Assembly (NCBI RefSeq): GCF_004217315.1
Contig: NZ_SGWR01000001.1
Span: 992,001-1,056,000 of the forward strand
Origin: Corticibacter populi
GTDB lineage: Bacteria; Pseudomonadota; Gammaproteobacteria; Burkholderiales; Burkholderiaceae_C
DNA length: 64,000 bases
Direction: 5' to 3'
A model generated the notes under the pieces. It saw nothing but the letters and a program-made list of their open reading frames with translations, was not told the origin of the DNA and did no database searches. This document shows positions 16,585-23,666 of the stretch, piece after piece. Position numbers and translations under genes: made by a program. Position 1 is the first letter of the stretch; every line of letters starts with the position of its first letter.

Positions 16585-17489
16585 ACCAGCATCACTCCTT
16601 CGCCATAATTTTTGGATTCGAAGTCATCACGCTTCGGGACCTTTCGCTTTGCCGCACCTCCGGGCGGCGGCATGGCGGCGGCGAGCCACTCAAGCGGCTG
16701 CAGAGGTTTCTCGCGGAAGCATTCGCGGAGCTTGTTGATGAGGGCCTCGTCTCCGTAGGCCTTGCGCAGTCCTCCGAGGAAAGATCTGGCCTGACGGTCT
16801 GGCGTGCCGGCATTGGTCAGCAGTGGGACCCCATAGCCGAAAATGATTTCGTTCGGGTCCGTCAACTTTGGCGGCTCGCCGCCCGTACCGATAGGTACGG
16901 AATATGGAGACGGAGACGGAGACGGAGACGGAGACGGAGACGGAGACGGAGACGGAGACGGAGACGGAGACGGGGCAGTGCCAGAATCTGCTACTAGCGT
17001 GCCACTGGCACTTTCGGGCACTGCCACATGAGTGCCAGTGGCACTTTCTGGCACTTTGCTGGCTTCCTCAACTGGTGCCGCGCCGATGCGTTCGGCATAT
17101 TCGGGCATGCGCCTGGCAGCCTCGTTGCGTCCGTACTGTTTGCACAACGCGGCCCAACGGGACTTTTCCGATCTGGCTTCAGATCCTGCTGCCCATGGGT
17201 TGTGGTCCTCCCAGTCGTGGATGGATCTGCACATCTCTTGTCCGTCGAGAAATCCAACCTCAACCATGGCACAAACGAACGCGCCGTCCTCGCCGTCCCA
17301 ATCGACGGCGAGCTCAATATCCTCGTCTGACAAGCCGGATAGATCGCCGTCAGGCCGATTGGCTGACGCCCACAGGAACAGGTAGATGCATGCGAGTACG
17401 CCGTCAGCCTTGAGTCGGCGTTTCAGCTTCTTGGTTTTTGGGTGCGATGGAAGTGCCACCGAGATTCGTGCGTCGGTAGCCATGCTCAT
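16581..17489 (-). CDS. Phage replication initiator-like protein with Ser-Pro repeat
   Basis: A 302-residue protein. The N-terminal ~120 residues are a winged-helix domain as in phage replisome organisers (SHPKTKKLKRRLKADGVLACI, GDLSGLSDEDIELAVDWDG, DWEDHNPWA). A linker of about 11 consecutive Ser-Pro dipeptides follows, encoded by a hexamer repeat. The C-terminal ~90 residues (FLGGLRKAYGDEALINKLREC) resemble a DnaT/primosome-type domain. It sits directly upstream of the DnaC-like loader, the usual initiator position. The phage origin may lie in or near this gene, but I see no iteron array. Confidence 0.8.
   Translation of the reverse strand: MSMATDARISVALPSHPKTKKLKRRLKADGVLACIYLFLWASANRPDGDLSGLSDEDIELAVDWDGEDGAFVCAMVEVGFLDGQEMCRSIHDWEDHNPWAAGSEARSEKSRWAALCKQYGRNEAARRMPEYAERIGAAPVEEASKVPESATGTHVAVPESASGTLVADSGTAPSPSPSPSPSPSPSPSPSPSPSPYSVPIGTGGEPPKLTDPNEIIFGYGVPLLTNAGTPDRQARSFLGGLRKAYGDEALINKLRECFREKPLQPLEWLAAAMPPPGGAAKRKVPKRDDFESKNYGEGVMLV
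16906..16971 (+). repeat. (GGAGAC)11 hexanucleotide microsatellite
   Basis: Eleven uninterrupted copies of GGAGAC inside the replication protein gene, encoding the Ser-Pro linker on the minus strand. Unit length is a multiple of three, so slippage changes linker length without breaking the frame. Confidence 0.97.
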
Positions 17490-18229
17490 GCCACCTCAGA
17501 AAAAAAATCGCACAGTTCAATGCCAAACACAGCAGCCCACGCGCCGGCCGGCCATGCTTTCACAGTTCCGTACCGCGGGTCCTGGACTTCGGCGGGCTTG
17601 ATTCCGTACTGCTTGCACCATCGGCGCAATTCGACATAGGCGTTCTTTGCGAACCTGCTGTTCGTGGCCCGCTCCACTGCGATGATCGTGGCATGCCGAG
17701 TGTTGTGGCCAAGCTCATGCTGCAGTCGCGTCGCTTCACGCTTTGCCGCAGCGGCAGTTGCCATGGCAGTTGCTTCTCGCCGACTTCCAATTAGCGCCTT
17801 GGTCCGAATGGCTTCATCGCGCTCAAGTGCCAGCGCCTCATTACGATCAGCCATGTCTGCAGCAAGGCGCAAAGCTTCTGACAATGTCTGCGGGATCTTT
17901 GGCGCCAGCGCAGCCTCGAGCGCAGACATACGATCGAAAACCTTAGCCTGCAGCTCGTAGCTGTAGCTCATTGCCATCAAGCACGCTTCGCGCTTTGGAA
18001 AGCTATAGATCGAGCGCGAGCGCACCGCGTTGTTCACTGTGTAGGAAGCGGTTCCAAGGAATTTTGGGGCGGCTTCGCCCAACACCTTTGGAACCTTGCC
18101 CATGAAACTGTCATGACGTAGCTCGGCTTCATCCTCGCCGCGCTGGCTGTTGATGAACTCGACCAGCTCCAGGCTAGTCATGGTTACGGCTGCAGCACCG
18201 CCGCCAGCAATACTGATGATGCTGGTCAT
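17486..18229 (-). CDS. Rha-family phage regulatory protein
   Basis: A 247-residue protein. The N-terminal ~100 residues match the Rha domain (MTSLELVEFINSQRGEDEAEL, HDSFMGKVPKVLGE, YSFPKREACLMAMSYSYELQAKVFDRM). A long helical middle follows. The C-terminus (VERATNSRFAKNAYVELRRWC) looks like the second DNA-binding domain of antirepressor-type proteins. Rha proteins interfere with phage development in hosts lacking IHF and are common in lambdoid early regions. It overlaps both neighbours by ATGA. Confidence 0.8.
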   Translation of the reverse strand: MTSIISIAGGGAAAVTMTSLELVEFINSQRGEDEAELRHDSFMGKVPKVLGEAAPKFLGTASYTVNNAVRSRSIYSFPKREACLMAMSYSYELQAKVFDRMSALEAALAPKIPQTLSEALRLAADMADRNEALALERDEAIRTKALIGSRREATAMATAAAAKREATRLQHELGHNTRHATIIAVERATNSRFAKNAYVELRRWCKQYGIKPAEVQDPRYGTVKAWPAGAWAAVFGIELCDFFSEVA

Positions 18230-18528
18230 ACCCCAACTCCTTCAGGCTCCTCAGCCTTTTTTTGTCCAGAACTGAACCAGTTCCTGGCCAGCGGTGAGGC
18301 TTTCTTTTTGAGCACCGCGGCCTGATGATTGGCTTTCACCTCACTCATCGTGACGCCCTCGAAATACAGCAGCAAGATGTCTCGGATGACCTCAGATTCG
18401 CCAGTCCCAAGCTCTCGAGCCAGGTCTTCAACCCGGTCTTTCAGCAAGTCCGGAACGCTGGTCTTGAGCGTGTGACTGTTTTTGCCAAGTGGACTCGACA
18501 TAGGCCGTGAGAACAAAAAATCAGTCAT
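18226..18528 (-). CDS. Ribbon-helix-helix DNA-binding protein
   Basis: About 100 residues from the ATG at 18528 (MTDFLFSRPMSSPLGK). The segment SHTLKTSVPDLLKDRVEDLARELGTGESEVIRDILLLYFEG is a classic ribbon-helix-helix: one beta strand and two helices. These are dimeric regulators that insert a beta ribbon in the major groove. It is the first gene of the tightly coupled Rha-replication operon. The promoter should lie in 18529-18800. A second ATG at 18501 is possible. Confidence 0.75.
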   Translation of the reverse strand: MTDFLFSRPMSSPLGKNSHTLKTSVPDLLKDRVEDLARELGTGESEVIRDILLLYFEGVTMSEVKANHQAAVLKKKASPLARNWFSSGQKKAEEPEGVGV

Positions 18529-18818
18529 AAGCGACAACCCCAGAAAGAAATCAAAATGGACAAAGACTTGGAGCTTGTGCGTGCCTGGTGCGCGTACTGG
18601 ATTGCCGGAGCAAGCCACGACAGCGCCTACTGGGCGCTGACCGACCTGCTTGGGCCTCAAACCAGCGAGCGGCTGGCACGACAAGGACTGCTGTGATCGT
18701 GGCCGAAAAGGACGCGAAAAATAAGGCCAGCAGCTGCTGGCCCCAGCCAGACTTGGCGGCGAAGGGGGCCTTCCTACAATGACGATTCCACTCAATCACC
18801 ATAGGAAGGGCCTTTGCC

Positions 18819-19106
18819 ATGAAAAAAATCCTGTTCACATACGACCTGAACAAGGACTCGCCGTCAGACAAATGGGGGCGGGTTCGAGAAGCCATCATTC
18901 GAAAATTCCCCACTCATTGGTGCAGGTTGACCACGACATGGATCGTGGAAACGCAGCTATCGGCAGTACAGATGCGGGACTGGCTGGCCACGCTTCTGGA
19001 CTCCAACGACGAACTGTTTGTCGTGGACATCACCGGCTCCGATGCTGCCTGGCTCGGGATCGACGCCAAAGGCGCGACATGGTTGCGCGAAGTGCTCAAC
19101 CGCTGA
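18819..19106 (+). CDS. Cas2/VapD-superfamily (SinR-type) small protein
   Basis: A 95-residue protein starting MKKILFTYDLNKDSPSDKW. It has the plan of the SinR-type Cas2/VapD-like ferredoxin fold: strand KKILFTYDL with an Asp at its end, a helix, TTTWIVETQLSAVQMRDWL, then NDELFVVDITGSDAAW. It is expressed against the early operon from its own unit: TACAAT near 18775 and AGGAAGGG before the ATG. Its 3' half overlaps an opposing gene. Family members include ribonucleases and CRISPR Cas2, but whether this one cuts nucleic acid is unknown. Confidence 0.75.
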   Translation: MKKILFTYDLNKDSPSDKWGRVREAIIRKFPTHWCRLTTTWIVETQLSAVQMRDWLATLLDSNDELFVVDITGSDAAWLGIDAKGATWLREVLNR

Positions 19107-19480
19107 TCCACGTCTGGCAGGCCCAGCGCGGCTCTTATCAGCCATGCATCGCGCTCGCCGCAAACGATGACCGCGTCGCCCCGCAACAAGCTCCCAATGT
19201 TTTCGGAGCTCAATGGCGTGCCTGCTGGCAATGTGATTTGCGTGAGCATCTCTCCGCCCTCCTTTCCTGTGCCTGGTTGCCAAGTGCGCAAAGCAGCCTT
19301 GGCGGAATCGATAGCCGCAAGAACACCGCGCACATCCATCTGCCACGATGTTTCAGGCGACAGTTGCAAGTCCGGCCTGTCGGTCAACGTGCAGCCGCCG
19401 ATGAACGCGAAGTCGCGCTCGCAAAGGCCAAGCGCGTGCAGTGCGAGCTGCACTGGAGTCATTGGTGGCAGCTCATGCAT
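18914..19480 (-). CDS. Early phage hypothetical protein
   Basis: The start at 19480 (MHELPPMTPVQLALHALG) is well supported by AAAAGGAG seven bases upstream. The frame runs 188 codons and its last third is antisense to the Cas2-like gene. The first ~120 residues read like a real protein (ETSWQMDVRGVLAAIDSAKAAL, SLLRGDAVIVCGERDAWLI). The tail is Ser/Val-rich and less convincing. No family recognised. It may be expressed from the cro operon. Confidence 0.55.
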   Translation of the reverse strand: MHELPPMTPVQLALHALGLCERDFAFIGGCTLTDRPDLQLSPETSWQMDVRGVLAAIDSAKAALRTWQPGTGKEGGEMLTQITLPAGTPLSSENIGSLLRGDAVIVCGERDAWLIRAALGLPDVDQRLSTSRNHVAPLASIPSQAASEPVMSTTNSSSLESRSVASQSRICTADSCVSTIHVVVNLHQ

Positions 19481-19554
19481 CTACGCACTCCTTTTGCTGG
19501 GAGAGCTCGGGCCAGATCTGCAACCGGTAGATATCAAGAAAATTGAAAGTGCAC

Positions 19555-19833
19555 ATGAGCAATTCACAGCAAAAAATCAACGAGGCGGTCATTGCGACCC
19601 TCCAGAGGCATGAGGCAGAGTTGCAGGCGATGAAGGCGCTTGCCGCCGCACTGGTGGCGACGCATCCGGATCATCCAAAACTCCTGGACAGCTATCTGGA
19701 GCAAATGGATGCAATAGCCGACGCTCTAGATTCCGACGCAATCCCTCGGTATCGAGCAGCCATCCATTTTTTTCAAGCACTGATGCTCGCGCCCGCGCCG
19801 GGCGACCAACTGCGTCCAGCAGAGCCAGACTAG
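19555..19833 (+). CDS. Possible small helical protein
   Basis: A 92-residue frame, MSNSQQKINEAVIATLQRHE..., that reads as regular amphipathic helices (HPDHPKLLDSYLEQMDAIADAL). The ribosome-binding site is poor. It lies entirely opposite a minus-strand frame (19589-19891) that has a better one. At most one of the two is likely to be important. I lean slightly to this one on protein character. Confidence 0.45.
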   Translation: MSNSQQKINEAVIATLQRHEAELQAMKALAAALVATHPDHPKLLDSYLEQMDAIADALDSDAIPRYRAAIHFFQALMLAPAPGDQLRPAEPD

Positions 19834-19891
19834 CCGCCGCCGCAGAACGCTCCAAAGCCTGCAGCGCCACAATGGCCTGTTCGTTGGTCAT
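19589..19891 (-). CDS. Possible small protein downstream of cro
   Basis: A 100-residue frame (MTNEQAIVALQALERSAAAA) whose ATG lies one base after the cro stop and has GAGGGGG upstream, as expected for an operon partner. Only the first ~30 residues look natural. The rest is Pro/Arg/Ser-rich. It is antisense to 19555-19833. Real translation start likely, product doubtful. Confidence 0.4.
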   Translation of the reverse strand: MTNEQAIVALQALERSAAAASLALLDAVGRPARARASVLEKNGWLLDTEGLRRNLERRLLHPFAPDSCPGVLDDPDASPPVRRQAPSSPATLPHASGGSQ

Positions 19892-19892
19892 A

Positions 19893-20135
19893 TCACACCC
19901 CCTCTACTGCTTGTTTGGCGGGCTCGGGCAGGGGTTGCAGCCCGTAGAGCTGGTCTAGGGACAAATCCAACCCAAGTGGACGGAGCGATGCAACCAGCCT
20001 CTTCGCGGTCTCGATGGATGGTGACGCTTCACCCCTCTCGAATTGCCCTATCGCACCTTGAGTGCATCCAGCAAGGCGAGCCAGATCTACTTGGGTCAAA
20101 CCAAGGGTCGAACGAATAGATTTGATGGTGCTCAT
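19893..20135 (-). CDS. Cro-like repressor
   Basis: An 80-residue helix-turn-helix protein (MSTIKSIRSTLGLTQVDLARLAGCTQGAIGQFERGEASP...). The helix pair LTQVDLARLAGC/TQGAIGQFERG (residues ~13-36) is XRE/Cro type. It is divergent from the CI-like gene across an 82-bp region with three operator-like dyads, the standard lambdoid immunity layout. It probably opens the lytic leftward operon. Confidence 0.85.
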   Translation of the reverse strand: MSTIKSIRSTLGLTQVDLARLAGCTQGAIGQFERGEASPSIETAKRLVASLRPLGLDLSLDQLYGLQPLPEPAKQAVEGV

Positions 20136-20142
20136 GCCTTGA

Positions 20143-20210
20143 TAGTAGCATTGCTGCTTCTATTTTGCAACAGCACTGCTATTTTGATTTTCTAAGTAGT
20201 TGCACTACTG
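20143..20210. promoter_or_regulatory. Immunity region with three 17-bp operators
   Basis: Three imperfect dyads lie at 20143-20159, 20168-20184 and 20194-20210, spaced 25 and 26 bp apart. Read as 8-bp half-sites around one central base they are TAGTAGCA, AAGCAGCA, CAACAGCA, AAATAGCA, AAGTAGTT and CAGTAGTG, consensus near AAGTAGCA. The layout matches a lambda-type OR region between cro and cI. Promoter boxes are not certain in this AT-rich stretch. Confidence 0.8.
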
Positions 20211-20217
20211 TTGCACC

Positions 20218-20967
20218 ATGTCAAAACGCAAGGTCACACCCGAGACTCTGGAAGAGTCGGCAAAGCTCAGGACTCTTTGGGATCAGCGCAAGCTAAAGCT
20301 GGGTCTAAAGCAAGACACCTTCGGTGAGACGTACAAGGTTGGAAACCAAAGCGCTGTTGGTCAGTTTTTGCGGGGCGTCACACCTATTAGCCTGAAGGCC
20401 GCCATTGGATTTGCAAAAGGCCTTCAATGCGAAATTTCCGACTTCAGTCCTCGCCTAGCTGCGCAAGCAAGCGAAATTGCGTCTGCCGTCGATGCATCGA
20501 TGATCGACGTAGGGCCTCAAGGTGATCCACCTGAATCTTCTGAAGAGCGTCCAAAGCTTCGTCGCTATAGAGTGAAGTTCTCCAACGGAGTAGGCGTCGG
20601 AATCGAAGAGGACAGCGAGATGCCACTGGTCGAGTTCGATGCATCTGTACTACGAGATTTCGATGTAACACCGAGAACAGGCGTGGTGGTTGGATACACA
20701 GGAGACAGCAATTCGCCAACCATTCCAGACGGCGGCGGTCTTGCCGTTGTTCTCCTAGAGGCAGAAGCACGTATCCGCACCGGCAGATTTCACGCCTTCC
20801 GGCTCGGGAATGATTTGCTTTTCAAGCGCCTGATGAGGCTTCCAGACGGATCTCTGCTGGCTACATCAGACAATCCAAAGTACCCGCCGATCGTGATCGA
20901 CAAGAAGCGCAAGTCTGAGTTCGACCTCATCGGATACCTACGTGGAATTTGCATCAAGATTGACTGA
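20218..20967 (+). CDS. CI-like repressor with S24 (LexA-type) domain
   Basis: A 249-residue protein, starting MSKRKVTPETLEESAKL at 20218. The N-terminal helix-turn-helix covers residues ~10-65 (LGLKQDTFGETYKVGNQSAVGQFLRG). The C-terminal self-cleavage domain has the catalytic-serine region GDSNSPTIPDG (about 162-172) and the general-base lysine in LLFKRLMRLPDG (about 202-213). RecA-stimulated self-cleavage would link induction to DNA damage. The usual Ala-Gly cleavage dipeptide is not obvious; GVGVGIEE is nearby. It is divergent from cro over the three operators. Confidence 0.9.
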   Translation: MSKRKVTPETLEESAKLRTLWDQRKLKLGLKQDTFGETYKVGNQSAVGQFLRGVTPISLKAAIGFAKGLQCEISDFSPRLAAQASEIASAVDASMIDVGPQGDPPESSEERPKLRRYRVKFSNGVGVGIEEDSEMPLVEFDASVLRDFDVTPRTGVVVGYTGDSNSPTIPDGGGLAVVLLEAEARIRTGRFHAFRLGNDLLFKRLMRLPDGSLLATSDNPKYPPIVIDKKRKSEFDLIGYLRGICIKID

Positions 20968-21407
20968 TGCCCCTCCCCCTCCTACTCTGCCTAGTTGTCG
21001 GCATAGCCGACGGCGACACGCTGACGGCCCGCTGCGGAGAGCCAGGTGCTTATGAGCAGGTGCGCGTGAGGATCAGTGCGATCGATGCTCCAGAGAGCAA
21101 ACAGCCGTTTGGCACCGTGTCTCGACAATCGCTGGCAGGGCTCTGCCACCAGCAGGAAGCCAAGATCACCGACCGCGGGCGCGACCGCTACAAGCGCATG
21201 ATCGCCGACGTTGAGTGCCAGGGCCAGGACGTGGCGTTGTACCAGGTGCGGCTGGGCATGGCCTGGGTGTACGACCAGTATGCCAAGGGCTATGCGTGGC
21301 TCTACCCGCATCAAGAGGATGCAAAGGCCAACAGGCGTGGCCTTTGGGTTGATCTTGACGGCGGCACGCCTCCAGTAGCGCCTTGGGAGTGGAGGAGGAA
21401 GAAATGA
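20967..21407 (+). CDS. Staphylococcal-nuclease-like protein
   Basis: A 146-residue SNase-fold protein. It starts at the ATG overlapping the repressor stop (TGATG) and has a short hydrophobic N-terminus (MPLPLLLCLVVG) that may act as a secretion signal. The SNase motifs are ADGDTLTARC, RVRISAIDAPESKQPFG (catalytic Arg and acidic residue) and DRGRDRYKRMIADV (second Arg). Four cysteines suggest an oxidising compartment. Coupling to the repressor suggests expression in the lysogen. It could degrade incoming DNA, but that is inference. Confidence 0.8.
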   Translation: MPLPLLLCLVVGIADGDTLTARCGEPGAYEQVRVRISAIDAPESKQPFGTVSRQSLAGLCHQQEAKITDRGRDRYKRMIADVECQGQDVALYQVRLGMAWVYDQYAKGYAWLYPHQEDAKANRRGLWVDLDGGTPPVAPWEWRRKK

Positions 21408-21529
21408 TCCACCCTTCACATCGCTAAGAGCGCGCTCGCACACTGCCAAGACTCCGTGGCGCGCATTCAGGCATTGAAAAGTAGTCGAAAAATTAACATC
21501 CAAAAACCAACGGTGCTTTTTTGATATCG

Positions 21530-21559
21530 GAAATTGGTGGCAACTAGTGGGAATTGGTG
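21530..21559. promoter_or_regulatory. Direct repeats upstream of the Panacea operon
   Basis: Two near-identical 10-mers, GAAATTGGTG (21530-21539) and GGAATTGGTG (21550-21559), sit 20 bp apart just before the antitoxin start. Spacing of two helical turns suggests a binding site for the antitoxin or another regulator. Confidence 0.45.
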
Positions 21560-21573
21560 TGACAATCGCGCGC

Positions 21574-22152
21574 ATGACGAACCCATCACTGTTCAACGAG
21601 AAGCGCACAGCTCAAGCTGCAGCCTTCCTGCTGCACCGTGCTGGCGGTCGCCTGCCTCTATTGAAGCTCATGAAGCTGATGTATCTGGCAGAACGCGAGT
21701 CACTGAAGGAATATGGTGAACCCATCACCGGTGACAAACTCGTCGCGATGCCGCACGGCCCAGTGCTGTCAATCACGTACAACTTGATGAACGGCGCCCT
21801 TGATAGCCAACAAGGCGGTTGGGAGTCTTGGATGGAAGATCGAGCCGGCCACGATGTTGCTTTGCGTGACGAAAGCAGAATCCGCTCGCCTGAACAGGAT
21901 CTGCTTGAGCTCAGCCAAAGTGACTTGGATGTGCTGCAGGGCGTTTGGGAGAAGTTCGGGCACATGAGCAAGTGGGACATTCGGGACTACACCCATCATG
22001 GCGGTTGTCCAGAATGGGAAGACCCCAACGGCTCAAGCCGTCCTATCCCTATGACAACGCTTTTCAAGGCGCTGGGGTATTCTGAAGAAGGTGTCCGCTC
22101 GGCCATCGAGCACTTGCGCGAGCGCGAGAATCTTGGGCATGCCTTCGGCTGA
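21574..22152 (+). CDS. Panacea-domain (DUF4065/SocA-like) antitoxin
   Basis: A 192-residue protein. The start is MTNPSLFNEKRTAQAAA at 21574. The Panacea/DUF4065 core is clear: LPLLKLMKLMYLAERESL, YGEPITGDKLVAMPHGPV, and KWDIRDYTHHGGCPEW. Panacea proteins act as antitoxins for many unrelated toxins, often by direct binding. It overlaps the next gene by 14 bp, as expected for a toxin-antitoxin pair. Direct repeats upstream may be its operator. Confidence 0.88.
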   Translation: MTNPSLFNEKRTAQAAAFLLHRAGGRLPLLKLMKLMYLAERESLKEYGEPITGDKLVAMPHGPVLSITYNLMNGALDSQQGGWESWMEDRAGHDVALRDESRIRSPEQDLLELSQSDLDVLQGVWEKFGHMSKWDIRDYTHHGGCPEWEDPNGSSRPIPMTTLFKALGYSEEGVRSAIEHLRERENLGHAFG

Positions 22153-22546
22153 AGTACCGTGGACATGCCAGCAGGGGTCTTGCTTGCTGGTTCCATCCGG
22201 TCCGGACAACAGGAGCCACCTCTTCACGATTGCGCTCGGACCTATGAAGATCGAGGGCTACGGCCCCCACGATCAAGTTCTGATGGTCAGCGTCACCAGC
22301 GTAAAACCTGGCTTAAAGTACGACGATGCTTGTCTATTGAAGGCTGGTGATCACCCCTTTATCCGGCACGATAGCTATGTCTACTATCGTGATCCCCGGA
22401 TAGAGTTGGCCAGCAAAGTCACAGAAAATGTACAGATAGGGCAGTGGGTCGCCAGAGAACCCTGCAATGCGCAGGTAATGGCTCGCGTCTTGGATGGCTT
22501 CCAACGCTCAAGGCTGCTGCCAAGGTACGTGAAGAATTTGCTTTGA
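22139..22546 (+). CDS. Probable toxin partner of the Panacea protein
   Basis: A 135-residue protein with start MPSAEVPWTCQQGSCLL at 22139, inside the antitoxin gene end. It is beta-rich with DQVLMVSVTSVKPGLKYDD, CLLKAGDHPFIRHDSYVYY and a basic C-terminus (RSRLLPRYVKNLL). This recalls small SH3-barrel, PemK-like toxins, but the match is by eye. The toxin role rests on pairing with a Panacea gene. A hairpin-T-run at 22572-22593 ends the unit. Confidence 0.65.
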   Translation: MPSAEVPWTCQQGSCLLVPSGPDNRSHLFTIALGPMKIEGYGPHDQVLMVSVTSVKPGLKYDDACLLKAGDHPFIRHDSYVYYRDPRIELASKVTENVQIGQWVAREPCNAQVMARVLDGFQRSRLLPRYVKNLL

Positions 22547-22571
22547 CCAGATAAGAACACCATCTCAACCA

Positions 22572-22593
22572 GCCCGCCCCGAGCGGGCTTTTT
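22572..22593 (+). terminator. Terminator after the Panacea toxin-antitoxin pair
   Basis: GCCCGC-cccga-GCGGGC followed by five T residues. Confidence 0.8.
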
Positions 22594-22645
22594 CATGCCT
22601 GGCCGGAATTGCTTGCCCAGGACCTCGTGAATCTGCATGGGAACG

Positions 22646-22924
22646 TCAGTCCTTAGCCTCCGGGTTCTGGATCAGCCAGGCCTTGCGCCGCAGCTGTCGC
22701 CCAACCTCTGACATCCGCGTTGCCACGCGCTCAAGACGTGCGGCCTGCTGCAACATCTCTACCAGGTCGGATGTTGCCTCGTCGGCCTGCAGCGCCCTCT
22801 CGTACTCCAGCAGCTCATTTGCCCATGCGACAAGTGCCGATCGCATGCGACGGTCCACCTCTGTCGATGACGGCCGCGTTGGCTCTGGCGGCGTAGGCGG
22901 TGTGTTGATATGACCGAATGACAT
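22646..22924 (-). CDS. Small helical phage protein
   Basis: A 92-residue protein with a Pro/Thr-rich N-terminus (MSFGHINTPPTPPEPTRPSS), a long helix (RRMRSALVAWANELLEYERAL) and a basic C-terminus. It is the only leftward gene in this part and converges on the Panacea operon. No family recognised. Confidence 0.55.
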   Translation of the reverse strand: MSFGHINTPPTPPEPTRPSSTEVDRRMRSALVAWANELLEYERALQADEATSDLVEMLQQAARLERVATRMSEVGRQLRRKAWLIQNPEAKD

Positions 22925-23024
22925 CTACCAATGATGCCACCCGCTTAGCTCAAATACCGTAGGAGCCCGCCCTGCCTTGGGCTACGATGGATGTTCCCCA
23001 ACACCATCGCCAAGGAGGGCGAGT

Positions 23025-23339
23025 ATGAACGTCTGGTACAAACTTGATCTTGGCAATGGCATGGATGCCTTGCCCAAAACGCACGAAGTGGAGCGCGAGT
23101 TCACGTCACTGTTCCTACTCAACAGTTCGCGACCAACAGGGGCAATGTTGTTCTCCCGGTATGACCTGGAGCGCGACAACGTAGAACTATTCTTCAATCC
23201 ACAAGCCGCAGACATTGCCGTCCGGCACAACGCGAAACCCTGCGATAAACCAACCCCGAACGCGTACCGTATCAGCTTACTGTGCGCCGATAGTGATGGC
23301 GGCCTGCTTGCGAATTTCCCCAGCCAGAGCGCACCATAG
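23025..23339 (+). CDS. Small phage hypothetical protein
   Basis: A 104-residue protein, start MNVWYKLDLGNGMDALPK at 23025 with AAGGAGGGC upstream. The mixed alpha/beta segment FTSLFLLNSSRPTGAMLFSRYDLERDNVELFF looks like a compact single domain. Its last 63 bp overlap an opposing gene. Function unknown. Confidence 0.65.
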   Translation: MNVWYKLDLGNGMDALPKTHEVEREFTSLFLLNSSRPTGAMLFSRYDLERDNVELFFNPQAADIAVRHNAKPCDKPTPNAYRISLLCADSDGGLLANFPSQSAP

Positions 23340-23666
23340 AGGAAACGCCCTGTTCTCCACAACCGTTCCCAAAGGGAAGCCTTCAACAACACCGTTGAGG
23401 TAGAGCTTCCACACTTCGCCGCTTTGGGACCGCAGCTCGAACAGCAATTCGTTATCTAACATCACATCCTCCACACCCGCACCTGCGGGCTTTTTTGCGC
23501 CATTCTCCTCATCTGCTGAGTGGAGCTCTCCAATGAACTGCGCTGACGCCATCGCCAACGCACGCTTCTTTGCTTCCTCAGCGGAGGATGCAACAATATG
23601 AAACACGAAGCTAGAGCCTTCGTACTTGTACTCAAACCCGTAAGTTTTCAGAGAGGAATCATTCAT
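23277..23666 (-). CDS. Small phage hypothetical protein, head-to-head overlap
   Basis: About 129 residues from the ATG at 23666 (MNDSSLKTYGFEYKYEG); a GTG at 23678 is an alternative. Natural-looking strand-helix pattern (SFVFHIVASSAEEAKKRALAMAS), then NELLFELRSQSGEVWKLYLNG. The start overlaps the start of the divergent DUF1508-like gene by two bases and the end overlaps 23025-23339. A plus-strand hairpin with six T (23476-23495) lies inside this frame, which slightly weakens the call. Confidence 0.55.
   Translation of the reverse strand: MNDSSLKTYGFEYKYEGSSFVFHIVASSAEEAKKRALAMASAQFIGELHSADEENGAKKPAGAGVEDVMLDNELLFELRSQSGEVWKLYLNGVVEGFPLGTVVENRAFPLWCALAGEIRKQAAITIGAQ
23476..23495 (+). terminator. 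Hairpin-T-run downstream of 23025-23339
   Basis: CCCGCA-cc-TGCGGG-C and six T residues, then GCGCC, the same trailer as at 23899. It lies antisense within the 23277-23666 frame. Confidence 0.6.

Noticed and set aside
16843-17031. A Gly-Asp repeat protein on the plus strand
   Set aside because: Produced only by the GGAGAC hexamer repeat read in another frame.
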